Source: Dryomyza anilis
Taxonomy: Eukaryota > Arthropoda > Insecta > Diptera > Dryomyzidae
Length of the DNA stretch: 64,000 bases
Direction: 5' to 3'
NCBI GenBank assembly: GCA_951804985.1
Contig: OX638130.1
Span: forward strand, 7,054,791-7,118,790
Under the pieces are notes generated by a model. That model did not search any database. It saw nothing but the letters and a program-made list of their open reading frames with translations, and was not told where the DNA came from. The translations under genes and the position numbers were made by a program. Shown here in pieces: positions 23,281-38,148 of the stretch (position 1 is the first letter of the stretch; each line of letters opens with the position of its first letter).

Positions 23281-25915
23281 ATTGTGATGTATAGTATTTT
23301 TTTAACATTTTGCAATGTTTTATAATATTTTTTAATATTTTAATTTTTTTTATAATTTATTATACATTTTATATATTTTTTTATAGTTTTTGAATTTTTT
23401 TTTTCAATTTTGCATAATTTTTTCGAATATTTTAAAATTTTTTAAAATTTTAATATAAATTAATTTTAAATTTTTTTATAATTTAATTTTTTTTTTTATA
23501 ATTTATTGTAGTTTTTTCTAATTTTAAATATATATTTTATAATTTTTTTTTATATTTAATAATTTTTTTTTTTTTTAATTTTTATAATTTATTATAATTT
23601 TTATAATTTTTTATAATTTTTTATAATTTTTTATAATTTTTTATAATTTTTATAATTTTTATAATTTTTATAATTTTTATAATTTTTATAATTTTTATAA
23701 TTTTTATAATTTTTATAATTTTTATAATTTTTATAATTTTTATAATTTTTATAATTTTTATAATTTTTATAATTTTTATAATTTTTATAATTTTTATAAT
23801 TTTTATAATTTTTATAATTTTTATAATTTTTATAATTTTTATAATTTTTATAATTTTTATAATTTTTATAATTTTTATAATTTTTATAATTTTTATAATT
23901 TTTATAATTTTTATAATTTTTATAATTTTTATAATTTTTATAATTTTTATAAATTTTTATAATTTTTTATAATTTTTTATAATTTTTTATAATTTTTTAT
24001 AATTTTTTATAATTTTTTATAATTTTTTATAATTTTTTATAATTTTTTATAATTTTTTATAATTTTTTATAATTTTTTATAATTTTTTATAATTTTTATA
24101 ATTTTTTATAATTTTTATAATTTTTATAATTTTTATAATTTTTATAATTTTTATAATTTTTATAATTTTTATAATTTTTATAATTTTTATAATTTTTATA
24201 ATTTTTATAATTTTTATAATTTTTATAATTTTTATAATTTTTATAATTTTTATAATTTTTATAATTTTTTATAATTTTTTATAATTTTTTATAATTTTTT
24301 ATAATTTTTTATAATTTTTTATAATTTTTATAATTTTTATAATTTTTTATAATTTTTTATAATTTTTTATAATTTTTTATAATTTTTTATAAATTTTTAT
24401 AATTTTTTATAATTTTTTATAATTTTTTATAAATTTTTATAATTTTTTATAATTTTTTATAATTTTTTATAATTTTTTATAATTTTTTATAATTTTTTAT
24501 AATTTTTTATAATTTTTTATAATTTTTTATAATTTTTATAATTTTTATAATTTTTATAATTTTTTATAAATTTTTATAATTTTTTATAATTTTTTATAAT
24601 TTTTTATAATTTTTTATAATTTTTTATAATTTTTTATAATTTTTTATAATTTTTTATAATTTTTTATAATTTTTTATAATTTTTTATAATTTTTTATAAT
24701 TTTTTATAATTTTTTATAATTTTTATAATTTTTATAATTTTTTATAATTTTTATAATTTTTATAATTTTTTATAATTTTTTATAATGTTTTATAATGTTT
24801 TATAATTTTTATAATTTTTATAATTTTTATAATTTTTATAATTTTTATAATTTTTATAATTTTTATAATTTTTATAATTTTTATAATTTTTATAATTTTT
24901 ATAATTTTTATAATTTTTATAATTTTTATAATTTTTATAATTTTTATAATTTTTATAATTTTTATAATTTTTATAATTTTTATAATTTTTATAATTTTTA
25001 TAATTTTTATAATTTTTATAATTTTTATAATTTTTATAATTTTTATAATTTTTATAATTTTTATAATTTTTATAATTTTTATAATTTTTATAATTTTTAT
25101 AATTTTTATAATTTTTATAATTTTTATAATTTTTATAATTTTTATAATTTTTATAATTTTTATAATTTTTATAATTTTTATAATTTTTATAATTTTTATA
25201 ATTTTTATAATTTTTATAATTTTTATAATTTTTATAATTTTTATAATTTTTATAATTTTTATAATTTTTATAATTTTTATAATTTTTATAATTTTTATAA
25301 TTTTTATAATTTTTATAATTTTTATAATTTTTATAATTTTTATAATTTTTATAATTTTTATAATTTTTATAATTTTTATAATTTTTATAATTTTTATAAT
25401 TTTTATAATTTTTATAATTTTTATAATTTTTATAATTTTTATAATTTTTATAATTTTTATAATTTTTAAATTTTTTAAAATTTTTATAATTTTTATAATT
25501 TTTATAATTTTTATAATTTTTATAATTTTTATAATTTTTATAATTTTTATAATTTTTATAATTTTTATAATTTTTATAATTTTTATAATTTTTATAATTT
25601 TTATAATTTTTATAATTTTTATAATTTTTATAATTTTTATAATTTTTATAATTTTTATAATTTTTATAATTTTTATAATTTTTATAATTTTTATAATTTT
25701 TATAATTTTTATAATTTTTATAATTTTTATAATTTTTATAATTTTTATAATTTTTATAATTTTTATAATTTTTATAATTTTTATAATTTTTATAATTTTT
25801 ATAATTTTTATAATTTTTATAATGTTTTATATTTTTTATATTTTTTATAATTTTTTATAATATTTTATAATTTTTTTATAATTTTTTAAAATTTTTTATA
25901 ATTTTTAAAATTTTT
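23281..25915. repeat. 9/10-bp satellite, units TATAATTTT and TTATAATTTT
   Basis: After a degenerate AT prelude (23281-23580) the array alternates between long runs of a 9-bp unit (for example 23645-23945, 24100-24260, 24795-25825) and runs of a 10-bp unit (for example 23950-24095, 24360-24535, 24570-24720). The 9-bp run at 24795-25469 is open in one plus frame as (Tyr-Asn-Phe)n only because 9 is divisible by three. It is the same family as 16801-18990. Confidence 0.95.
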
Positions 25916-28253
25916 TTTTTATTATATTTTTGTACAGAAAACATAGCATAACCTAAGGCTTCAAGCTAATCAATAGGTGTTTCAATTAAACTATAAGACA
26001 TATTTATCATTTATGAAACTTGTTTGCACATTTATAGTTGCAATCAATACATATTGGAAATATGCACAGAACAATGCTTTTAAACCTCTTACAGCCTCAT
26101 CAATATTACTGCTTACATTTCCAATAATTTCCCCAAAGTATGCAATGTATTTTGTTCGTACACTACATAACATATCAATTGCTTTCAAATATTTGTGTAC
26201 AACTGTTATTTGCTATTGAAAGTGAAATTATTAATTAAGCAGTAGTATTGAGTAGTAATAGTAGTTGTCGTAGATGTCTGACAAAATACCTAAAACTATG
26301 TAATGCGTATTAGAATGGCAATTAAATAATATATTTGCTGCATGAATAAGACTTTTACATGGTCTTTGTGCTGTTTGAGAAGTGTTTTAGTTGGGATTTT
26401 AACACAATAACATTAAAATACTAAATAAATTGATTATAAATAACAATGATGTATGAGTTAATTGTATTGTGTGTAAAATACAGTGTATACTTAGAGGCTT
26501 GTGAACGTTTCTTAGTTGACAGAACGTTGCGTAATTTTAGGCATGTTGAGAATTCTTGCAGCCTATTTAAATGGTATATTATATTAAGTATTATGTTTAA
26601 TTTGCATGAATGAAATTTATGCGTTTATAAGTTGCATTGTTTAAAGCATAGTTCTAGTATAAGTACTGTTTATTATTCTAGTAATGAATTAGGCAGATTT
26701 TAGGATTTAATGTGTATTAGTTTCAAGTGTTGAATTTATAATTAACAATAATAGAAAACAAGTAATAGAAAATAACTAAGTATGCAGTTAAACTCAGCAC
26801 CAGCGAATTATATAGAATTGATCTATGCGATGTCCGTGGTAAAAATCGTTATTAGATTAACTGTAACTGAAAGTATGCAACGTTTTTTTTAAATACTCCA
26901 TTTTCTTAGTAAGTAGTATTAAAAGAGTAGTATAAAATGGAGTTCTGGGAAATCATTTGAATTTAATAAGGAATATCAAATCAACTCGATATTGAATTTA
27001 TTGGAGCAAGAACAAGCCTGCCATATATTTTACTTGTTCTTGCATTTTCTCATCAATAATTTGAATTGCCTAGTTCTAGGTGTACGTTTTTTTTTTTCTA
27101 AGTGCAAATATTCTATAAGTTATTTGTTCAACTTCACCGTAATAACTCGCATTTGTTACTTTTAATTTCGCCCCCAACCAATCGCCAATTTTTCGCCTCA
27201 TCAGCGCTTCAATCAATTTCAATCAAATAAATCGCAGCATCTATCAAAGTAAAGAACTCGCAGGATCGATAGCCTTCATAAATAAACTGACTAATTCACC
27301 TGGCCAAAGTTTTGGCAACAAGAGACGTGTTTATAATGCATAAAGTGGGGAGGATTTGTCCCATGTTTTCTATATAAATTACAAATCTTTAAACTAGAGT
27401 CTCTTGTACCTTGGGGGGTTTCTCCCCCCCAAGATTTCTATTTCGTTGGAGCGACGAATGCGTTGACTGTCGAAAATGTTATACGAAAACATTATTTAAA
27501 GATAGAGTTTTATATTTTGTTGACTGGTTGCTGGACCCTTTTCACAAATACGAAAACACCAAAAGAAATTAAGGCAGACAGCCAGACAGACAGATGAACG
27601 TAGATGCAGACAGATAGATAGACAGAGAGACAGAGAGAATAAAAGTCAGCCAGTATAACGTTGAGACAGACATTTAGTCAAACAGACTTTGGACCTTGTC
27701 ATGAACCAAAACCAGACAAATAACCATAATCAAGCAGCACCAGGCGCAGCATATAATGTATAAAAAATAATCCTAAATAAACTTAAGCTAAAAACACAAC
27801 AGACAGTTTTCAAGATGCGATAGACAGCCGGGATAGATATATAGTTGGTGAATCGAACACGAAGGATGCGTGCACGATGCGTCTGCATAATTTATGCAAA
27901 GTTTCGAACAATTTGCGATGTGGGTGGAGGTGTTTGCGGATGTATGACGGAAACGCACGTAAAATAAAATCGGAAGTGAATTAAGGCAGTGAAGCGACTA
28001 CGAAGATGGGGATCATATGTGTTGTGTGACTGGCTGTTCGTTAAGTGTAGGAAATTGAATTAAATGTAAACAAAAAAAAAATGATGTAGAATAGACAATA
28101 AAGTTTGTCCAAAAGTCATATATAATGGTGTGCCCAACTGTGTGCAAAACTTCTTTTACATTTTATTAATTTAAAGGCTAAATCTAGAAAAATTAGAAAT
28201 AATATAAGACTTACCAATGAACACATGCAGCTATTCACAAACTTTTGGATATA
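25916..28253. other. Unique DNA between satellite blocks
   Basis: No gene is supported over 2.3 kb. GCATACTTT occurs on the minus strand at 26135 and 26870, with a near-match at 26779. CTTGGGGGG and its complement at 27410-27433 form a perfect 9-bp stem. A decayed GACA-type microsatellite spans 27570-27640. Opposite open frames at 25977-26219 and 25991-26188 are low-complexity and not called. Confidence 0.45.
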
Positions 28254-30762
28254 AATTGAAATGAATTGAAATGAATTGAAATGAATTGAAATGAATTAAA
28301 ATGAATTGAAATGAATTGAAATGAATTGAAATGAATTGAAATGAATTGAAATGAATTGAAATGAATTGAAATGAATTGAAATGAAATAAACTGAAATGAA
28401 TTGAAATGAAATGAAATGAATTGAAATGAATTGAAATTAATTGAAATTAATTGAAATGAATTGAAATAAATTGAAATGAATTGAAATGAATTGAAATGAA
28501 TTGAAATGAATTGAAAAAAATTGAAATGAATTAAAATGATTAAATGAATTAAAATGAAATTAATTGAAATGAATTAAAATAATGAATTGAAATGAATTGA
28601 AATTAATTGAAATGAATTAAAATGAATTGAAATGAATTGAAATGAATTGAAATGAATTGAAATGAATTTAAATAAACTGAAATAAATAGAAATGATTTTA
28701 AATGAATTGAAATGAATTGAAATGAATTGAAATGAATTGAAATGAATTGAAATGAATTGAAATGAATTGAAATGAATTGAAATGAATTGAATTGAATTGA
28801 AATGAATTGAAATGAATTGAAATGAATTGAAATGAATTGAAATGAATTGAAATGAATTGAAATAAATTGAAATGAATTGAAATGAATTAAAATGAATTGA
28901 AAAAAATTGAAATGAATTAAAATGATTAAATGAATTAAAATGAAATTAATTGAAATGAATTAAAATAATGAATTGAAATAAATTGAAATTAATTGAAATG
29001 AATTAAAATGAATTGAAATGAATTGAAATGAATTGAAATGAATTTAAATAAACTGAAATAAATAGAAATGATTTTAAATGAATTGAAATGAATTGAAATG
29101 AATTGAAATGAATTGAAATGAATTGAAATGAATTGAAATGAATTGAAATGAATTGAAATGAATTGAAATGAATTGAAATGAATTGAAATAAATTGAAATG
29201 AATTGAAATGAATTGAAATGAATTGAAATGAATTGAAATGAATTGAAATGAATTGTAATGAATTGAAATGAATTGAAATGAATTGAAATGAATTGAAATG
29301 AATTGAAATGAATTGAAATGAATTGAAATGAATTGAAATGAATTGAAATGAATTGAAATGAATTGAAATGAATTGAAATGAATTGAAATGAATTGAAATG
29401 AATTGAAATGAATTGAAATGAATTGAAATGAATTGAAATGAATTGAAATGAATTGAAATGAATTGAAATGAATTTAAAATAATTGAAATGAATTGAAATG
29501 AATTGAAATAAACTGAAATGAATTGAAATGAATTGAAATAAACTGAAATGAATTGAAATGAATTGAAATAAACTGAAATGAATTGAAATGAATTGAAATG
29601 AATTGAAATGAATTGAAAATAATTGAAATGAATTGAAATGAATTGAAATAAACTGAAATGAATTGAAATGAATTGAAATAAACTGAAATGATTTGAAATG
29701 AATTGAAATAAACTGAAATGAATTGAAATGAATTGAAATGAATTGAAATGAATTGAAATGAATTGAAATGAATTGAAATGAATTGAAATGAATTGAAATG
29801 AATTGAAATGAATTGAAATGAATTGAAATGAATTGAAATGAATTGAAATGAATTGAAATGAATTGAAATGAATTGAAATGAATTAAAATGAATTGCAATA
29901 CATTGAAATGAATTGAAATGAATTGAAATGAATTGAAATGAATTGAAATGAATTGAAATGAATTGAAATGAATTGAAATGAATTGAAATGAATTGAAATG
30001 AATTGAAATGAATTGAAATGAATTGAAATGAATTGAAATGAATTGAAATGAATTGAAATGAATTGAAATGAATTGAAATGAATTGAAATGAATTGAAATG
30101 AATTGAAATGAATTGAAATGAATTGAAATGAATTGAAATGAATTGAAATGAATTGAAATGAATTTAAATAAACTGAAATAAATAGAAATGATTTTAAATG
30201 AATTGAAATGAATTGAAATGAATTGAAATGAATTGAAATGAATTGAAATGAAATGAAATGAATTGAAATGAATTGAAGTGAATTGAAATGAATTGAAATG
30301 AATTGAAATAAATTGAAATGAATTGAAATGATTTGAAATGAATTGAAATGAATTGAAATAAATTGAAATGAATTGAAATAAATTCAAATGAAGAAATAAA
30401 TTGAAATGAATTAAAATGAATTGAAATGAATTGAAATGAATTGAAATGAATTGAAATGAATTGAAATGAATTGAAATGAATTGAAATGAATTGAAATGAA
30501 TTGAAATGAATTGAAATGAATTGAAATGAATTAAAATGAATTGAAATGAATTGAAATGAATTGAAATGAATTGAAATGAATTGAAATGAATTGAAATGAA
30601 TTGAAATGAATTGAAATGAATTGAAATGAATTGAAATGAATTGAAATGAATTGAAATGAATTGAAATGAATTGAAATGAATTGAAATGAATTGAAATGAA
30701 TTGAAATGAAATGAAATGAATTGAAATGAATTGAAATGAATTGAAATGAATTGAAATGAAAA
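28254..30762. repeat. 10-bp satellite TTGAAATGAA, block 1
   Basis: About 2.5 kb of ATTGAAATGA units. Marker variants include aaactgaaat, aattgcaatacattg and, at 30381, aattcaaatgaagaaataaattg. Minus-strand open frames read (I-S-I-H-F-N-S-F-Q-F)n because three 10-bp units make a stop-free 30 bp; they are not treated as genes. Confidence 0.95.
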
Positions 30763-32550
30763 TTGAAAATAAATTAAAATTAATTAAAATGCAGTTATAA
30801 GAAATCCTCTTAATGTGATTAAAATGAATTGAACGTCTAAAACTATGCAATATCACATTTTTATCAATTTCAATTTAATGGCAGGCGTCATAAAATACTG
30901 TGCAATTAAAACTAATTGGTTCTATCAGCTGCCGCAATAAAGTTCGCAATTATATATGTATATAAATACATTTAAACTTCACACAAAAAAAAAGTAAAAC
31001 TTTTATACATCTCTGCCACAAAATGCCTTAAAGTATGCAAAACTTTCGCAGCCATGTCTCTTTCGCATTAAAATTTTATTTGACCGCTAAAATGACAACA
31101 ACAATAACCCAACAATACAAAAACCACATAACCATAACCACAAAACTCAAAAACACCGAAAACTATGCTATACCAAAAGACGAACTTAACTTTTAGCAGC
31201 CTTTAAAAGTATTTTCGAGTTAAATGCGGCATATAAAATAAAAGTTTCTTTATGCAGTGCAATATTAATAATAATATTTGTACAAAAAGAAAACAACAAA
31301 TACAACAATATAAACAAAAATAATAACAATAATAAATTTAATGAGAATAACAAAAATATTTGCAATAACAACAATATGTGCATCACACATATATTGCATA
31401 CTTTGCGGCGGCGGTATGGCACGGTACGTTATGGCACAGAAGTAAAACTTTGGGGTCGAAAATGTAAAAATAAATTTAACAAAAAGAGTAGGGAATAAAA
31501 CGTAAAATGCAATGACAGCCAGCTGTCAAAACTTTTTTGATTATCTTAATTGCAATTTTCTTATTTTGCGTCTGTGGCATTTGACTGTGACTGCATCATG
31601 GGTAGATTTTCAGACTGTATTCAGTAGACACAACATGTCTGTTTTCAAAATATACCGAAAAATAAAAAAGGGGAGTCTCGCCAAATTAACAAGATTGACC
31701 CATGCTCAACAATAGCAAACCATGCACCAAAATACGTATAATACTACCTCACAAAAGGCCCCCCAACCTATACTGTCCACTCTGATTGCTCTCTGATACT
31801 GCGGCAAAAGTTTTGTCGTGCTTTCCTCTGGGGTTAAGTTGTTTTATACTTCTTGTTATTCATCCTATACTACTTCAAGTTCTTCTCGTTTTTCTTTTTA
31901 GTCTCTGCCATTGTTGCTACCCATAATCACAATTGGAAAATAATAATCGTTAAGTTGCATAGTTGATTATCTTGGGGACAACAGCTTGTCTTCTATACGT
32001 AGCTTATAATAAGCCTGCTTCATTTTCTCCATTCTGCTCCACCCCAATTTTCTTTATACCCTCCTTTACCACTCGTATTTCTTCTTCCACTTTTTATGTT
32101 CTCCAAACTGTTAATTCGTCCTAGTCTTATAATTTTGCACAAAGCAATTAAATACTGCAGGGCATCCCCAGCACTAAGCGTCGTAGACGTTTTCTTCATT
32201 GACTTTGAAACAACAAAAAAACACAAAGCGAAACATTTTTTGTTTAGTCAGTTTTTGGGCATATTGTGTGGCAATACACATATTTTTCGTTGCATGCATT
32301 TAGGTGCTTGTATTAAATATTTGTTGGTGCTGCATAATGATGTTGTAGCAATGAAAAGACTATTGAGGTTAATGGCACAACCAGTTGTCTTTCAGAACAT
32401 ATAAAATCAAAGCACTAAATACCTCTTTGAAAATAATGAGTATCTGTTTAACTTAAAAACATGGACATCTAAAAATATGGGACATTTCATAACAAATAAA
32501 ATAAATTAAAATGAAACTAATAAATATGAAATAAATCCCAATGTATCAAA
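30763..32550. repeat. Unique spacer, copy 1 of a duplicated 1.79 kb segment
   Basis: This non-satellite segment is repeated base for base, as far as I can read, at 38149-39936. It holds small frames (31186-31422 minus, 31512-31715 plus, 32096-32404 plus) with no recognisable similarity; both copies keep them identical, which reflects recency rather than selection. GCATACTTT lies at 31030 (minus) and 31396 (plus). Confidence 0.85.
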
Positions 32551-35500
32551 ATGAATTGAAATTAATTGAAATGAATAAAAATGAATTGAAATTAATTGAA
32601 ATGAATTGAAATGAATTGAAATGAATTGAAATGAATTGAAATGAATTGAAATGAATTGAAATGAATTGAAATGAATTGAAATGAATTGAAATGAATTGAA
32701 ATGAATTGAAATGAATTGAAATGAATTGAAATGAATTGAAATGAATTGAAATGAATTGAAATGAATTGAAATGAATTGAAATGAATTGAAATGAATTGAA
32801 ATGAATTGAAATGAATTGAAATGAATTGAAATGAATTGAAATAAATTGAAATGAATTGAAATAATTGAAATGAATTGAATTGAAATAAATTGAAATGAAT
32901 TGAAATGAATTGAAATGAATTGAAATGAATTGAAATGAATTGAAATGAATTGAAATGAATTGAAATGAATTGAAATGAATTGAAATGAATTGAAATGAAT
33001 TGAAATGAATTGAAATGAATTGAAATAAATTGAAATGAATTGAATTGAATTGAAATGAATTGAATTGAAATGAATTGAAATGAATTGAAATGAATTGAAA
33101 TGAATTGAAATGAATTGAAATGAATTGAAATGAATTGAAATGAAATGAATTGAAATGAATTGAATTGAAATGAATTGAAATGAATTGAAATGAATTGAAA
33201 TGAATTAAAATGAATTGCAATACATTGAAATGAATTGAAATGAATTGAAATGAATTGAAATGAATTGAAATGAATTGAAATGAATTGAAATGAATTGAAA
33301 TGAATTGAAATGAATTGAAATGAATTGAAATGAATTGAAATGAATTGAAATGAATTGAAATGAATTGAAATGAATTGAAATGAATTGAAATGAATTGAAA
33401 TGAATTGAAATGAATTGAAATGAATTGAAATGAATTGAAATGAATTGAAATGAATTGAAATGAATTTAAATAAACTGAAATAAATAGAAATGATTTTAAA
33501 TGAATTGAAATGAATTGAAATGAATTGAAATGAATTGAAATGAAATGAAATGAATTGAAATGAATTGAAGTGAATTGAAATGAATTGAAATGAATTGAAA
33601 TAAATTGAAATGAATTGAAATGATTTGAAATGAATTGAAATGAATTGAAATAAATTGAAATGAATTGAAATAAATTCAAATGAAGAAATAAATTGAAATG
33701 AATTAAAATGAATTGAAATGAATTGAAATGAATTGAAATGAATTGAAATGAATTGAAATGAATTGAAATGAATTGAAATGAATTGAAATGAATTGAAATG
33801 AATTGAAATGAATTGAAATGAATTGAAATGAATTGAAATGAATTGAAATGAATTGAAATGAATTGAAATGAATTGAAATGAATTGAAATGAATTGAAATG
33901 AATTGAAATGAATTGAAATGAATTGAAATGAATTGAAATGAATTGAAATGAATTGAAATGAATTGAAATGAATTGAAATAAATTGAAATGAATTGAAATA
34001 ATTGAAATGAATTGAATTGAAATAAATTGAAATGAATTGAAATGAATTGAAATGAATTGAAATGAATTGAAATGAATTGAAATGAATTGAAATGAATTGA
34101 AATGAATTGAAATGAATTGAAATGAATTGAAATGAATTGAAATGAATTGAAATAAATTGAAATGAATTGAATTGAATTGAAATGAATTGAATTGAATTGA
34201 AATGAATTGAAATGAATTGAAATGAATTGAAATGAATTGAAATGAATTGAAATGAATTGAAATGAATTGAAATGAATTGAAATGAATTGAAATGAATTGA
34301 AATAAATTGAAATGAATTGAAATGAATTGAAATGAATTGAAATGAATTGAAATGAATTGAAATGAATTGAAATGAATTGAAATGAATTGAAATGAATTGA
34401 AATGAATTGAAATGAATTGAAATGAATTGAAATGAATTGAAATGAATTGAAATGAATTGAAATGAATTGAAATGAATTGAAATGAATTGAAATGAATTGA
34501 AATGAATTGAAATGAATTGAAATGAATTGAAATGAATTGAAATGAATTGAAATGAATTGAAATGAATTGAAATGAATTGAAATGAATTGAAATGAATTGA
34601 AATAAATTGAAATGAATTGAAATAATTGAAATGAATTGAATTGAAATAAATTGAAATGAATTGAAATGAATTGAAATGAATTGAAATGAATTGAAATGAA
34701 TTGAAATGAATTGAAATGAATTGAAATGAATTGAAATGAATTGAAATGAATTGAAATGAATTGAAATGAATTGAAATGAATTGAAATAAATTGAAATGAA
34801 TTGAATTGAATTGAAATGAATTGAATTGAATTGAAATGAATTGAAATGAATTGAAATGAATTGAAATGAATTGAAATGAATTGAAATGAATTGAAATGAA
34901 TTGAAATGAAATGAATTGAAATGAATTGAATTGAAATGAATTGAAATGAATTGAAATGAATTGAAATGAATTAAAATGAATTGCAATACATTGAAATGAA
35001 TTGAAATGAATTGAAATGAATTGAAATGAATTGAAATGAATTGAAATGAATTGAAATGAATTGAAATGAATTGAAATGAATTGAAATGAATTGAAATGAA
35101 TTGAAATGAATTGAAATGAATTGAAATGAATTGAAATGAATTGAAATGAATTGAAATGAATTGAAATGAATTGAAATGAATTGAAATGAATTGAAATGAA
35201 TTGAAATGAATTGAAATGAATTGAAATGAATTGAAATGAATTGAAATGAATTTAAATAAACTGAAATAAATAGAAATGATTTTAAATGAATTGAAATGAA
35301 TTGAAATGAATTGAAATGAATTGAAATGAAATGAAATGAATTGAAATGAATTGAAGTGAATTGAAATGAATTGAAATGAATTGAAATAAATTGAAATGAA
35401 TTGAAATGATTTGAAATGAATTGAAATGAATTGAAATAAATTGAAATGAATTGAAATAAATTCAAATGAAGAAATAAATTGAAATGAATTAAAATGAATT

Positions 35501-38148
35501 GAAATGAATTGAAATGAATTGAAATGAATTGAAATGAATTGAAATGAATTGAAATGAATTGAAATGAATTGAAATGAATTGAAATGAATTGAAATGAATT
35601 GAAATGAATTGAAATGAATTGAAATGAATTGAAATGAATTGAAATGAATTGAAATGAATTGAAATGAATTGAAATGAATTGAAATGAATTGAAATGAATT
35701 GAAATGAATTAAAATGAATTGCAATACATTGAAATGAATTGAAATGAATTGAAATGAATTGAAATGAATTGAAATGAATTGAAATGAATTGAAATGAATT
35801 GAAATGAATTGAAATGAATTGAAATGAATTGAAATGAATTGAAATGAATTGAAATGAATTGAAATGAATTGAAATGAATTGAAATGAATTGAAATGAATT
35901 GAAATGAATTGAAATGAATTGAAATGAATTGAAATGAATTGAAATGAATTGAAATGAATTGAAATGAATTGAAATGAATTGAAAATAATTGAAATGAATT
36001 GAAATGAATTGAAATAAACTGAAATGAATTGAAATGAATTGAAATAAACTGAAATGATTTGAAATGAATTGAAATAAACTGAAATGAATTGAAATGAATT
36101 GAAATGAATTGAAATGAATTGAAATGAATTGAAATGAATTGAAATGAATTGAAATGAATTGAAATGAATTGAAATGAATTGAAATGAATTGAAATGAATT
36201 GAAATGAATTGAAATGAATTGAAATGAATTGAAATGAATTGAAATGAATTGAAATGAATTAAAATGAATTGCAATACATTGAAATGAATTGAAATGAATT
36301 GAAATGAATTGAAATGAATTGAAATGAATTGAAATGAATTGAAATGAATTGAAATGAATTGAAATGAATTGAAATGAATTGAAATGAATTGAAATGAATT
36401 AAAATGAATTGCAATACATTGAAATGAATTGAAATGAACTGAAATGAATTGAAATGAATTGAAATGAATTGAAATGAATTGAAATGAATTGAAATGAATT
36501 GAAATGAATTGAAATGAATTGAAAATAATTGAAATGAATTGAAATGAATTGAAATAAACTGAAATGAATTGAAATGAATTGAAATAAACTGAAATGATTT
36601 GAAATGAATTGAAATAAACTGAAATGAATTGAAATGAATTGAAATGAATTGAAATGAATTGAAATGAATTGAAATGAATTGAAATGAATTGAAATGAATT
36701 AAAATGAATTGAAATGAATTGAAATGAATTGAAATGAATTGAAATGAATTGAAATGAATTGAAATGAATTGAAATGAATTGAAATGAATTGAAATGAATT
36801 GAAATGAATTGAAATGAATTGAAATGAATTGAAATGAATTGAAATGAATTGAAATGAATTGAAATGAATTGAAATGAATTGAAATGAATTAAAATGAATT
36901 GCAATACATTGAAATGAATTGAAATGAACTGAAATGAATTGAAATGAATTGAAATGAATTGAAATGAATTGAAAATAATTGAAATGAATTGAAATGAATT
37001 GAAATAAACTGAAATGAATTGAAATGAATTGAAATAAACTGAAATGATTTGAAATGAATTGAAATAAACTGAAATGAATTGAAATGAATTGAAATGAATT
37101 GAAATGAATTGAAATGAATTGAAATGAATTGAAATGAATTGAAATGAATTGAAATGAATTGAAATGAATTGAAATGAATTGAAATGAATTGAAATGAATT
37201 GAAATGAATTGAAATGAATTGAAATGAATTGAAATGAATTGAAATGAATTGAAATGAATTGAAATGAATTGAAATGAATTGAAATGAATTAAAATGAATT
37301 GCAATACATTGAAATGAATTGAAATGAATTGAAATGAATTGAAATGAATTGAAATGAATTGAAATGAATTGAAATGAATTGAAATGAATTGAAATGAATT
37401 GAAATGAATTGAAATGAATTGAAATGAATTGAAATGAATTGAAATGAATTGAAATGAATTGAAATGAATTGAAATGAATTGAAATGAATTGAAATGAATT
37501 GAAATGAATTGAAATGAATTGAAATGAATTGAAATGAATTGAAATGAATTTAAATAAACTGAAATAAATAGAAATGATTTTAAATGAATTGAAATGAATT
37601 GAAATGAATTGAAATGAATTGAAATGAATTGAAATGAAATGAAATGAATTGAAATGAATTGAAGTGAATTGAAATGAATTGAAATGAATTGAAATAAATT
37701 GAAATGAATTGAAATGATTTGAAATGAATTGAAATGAATTGAAATAAATTGAAATGAATTGAAATAAATTCAAATGAAGAAATAAATTGAAATGAATTAA
37801 AATGAATTGAAATGAATTGAAATGAATTGAAATGAATTGAAATGAATTGAAATGAATTGAAATGAATTGAAATGAATTGAAATGAATTGAAATGAATTGA
37901 AATGAATTGAAATGAATTAAAATGAATTGAAATGAATTGAAATGAATTGAAATGAATTGAAATGAATTGAAATGAATTGAAATGAATTGAAATGAATTGA
38001 AATGAATTGAAATGAATTGAAATGAATTGAAATGAATTGAAATGAATTGAAATGAATTGAAATGAATTGAAATGAATTGAAATGAATTGAAATGAAATGA
38101 AATGAATTGAAATGAATTGAAATGAATTGAAATGAATTGAAATGAAAA
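32551..38148. repeat. 10-bp satellite TTGAAATGAA, block 2
   Basis: About 5.6 kb. The marker aattcaaatgaagaaataaattg appears at 33673, 35459 and 37767 (and at 30381 in block 1), each preceded by the same string of variants (aaactgaaataaatagaaatgat, gaagtgaattg). Intervals are 3292, 1786 and 2308 bp, so the block is made of large higher-order units of unequal length. The very long minus-strand frames here are satellite artefacts. Confidence 0.95.

Noticed and set aside
24795..25469. 224-codon Tyr-Asn-Phe repeat frame
   Set aside because: It is a plain consequence of the 9-bp TATAATTTT run; it begins in a rare atgttttat variant and ends at the first unit irregularity.
32096..32404. 102-codon frame in the duplicated spacer (also at 39482-39790) as a conserved gene
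   Set aside because: Its identity in both copies is explained by the recent duplication of the whole spacer; no domain, signal or splice structure was seen.
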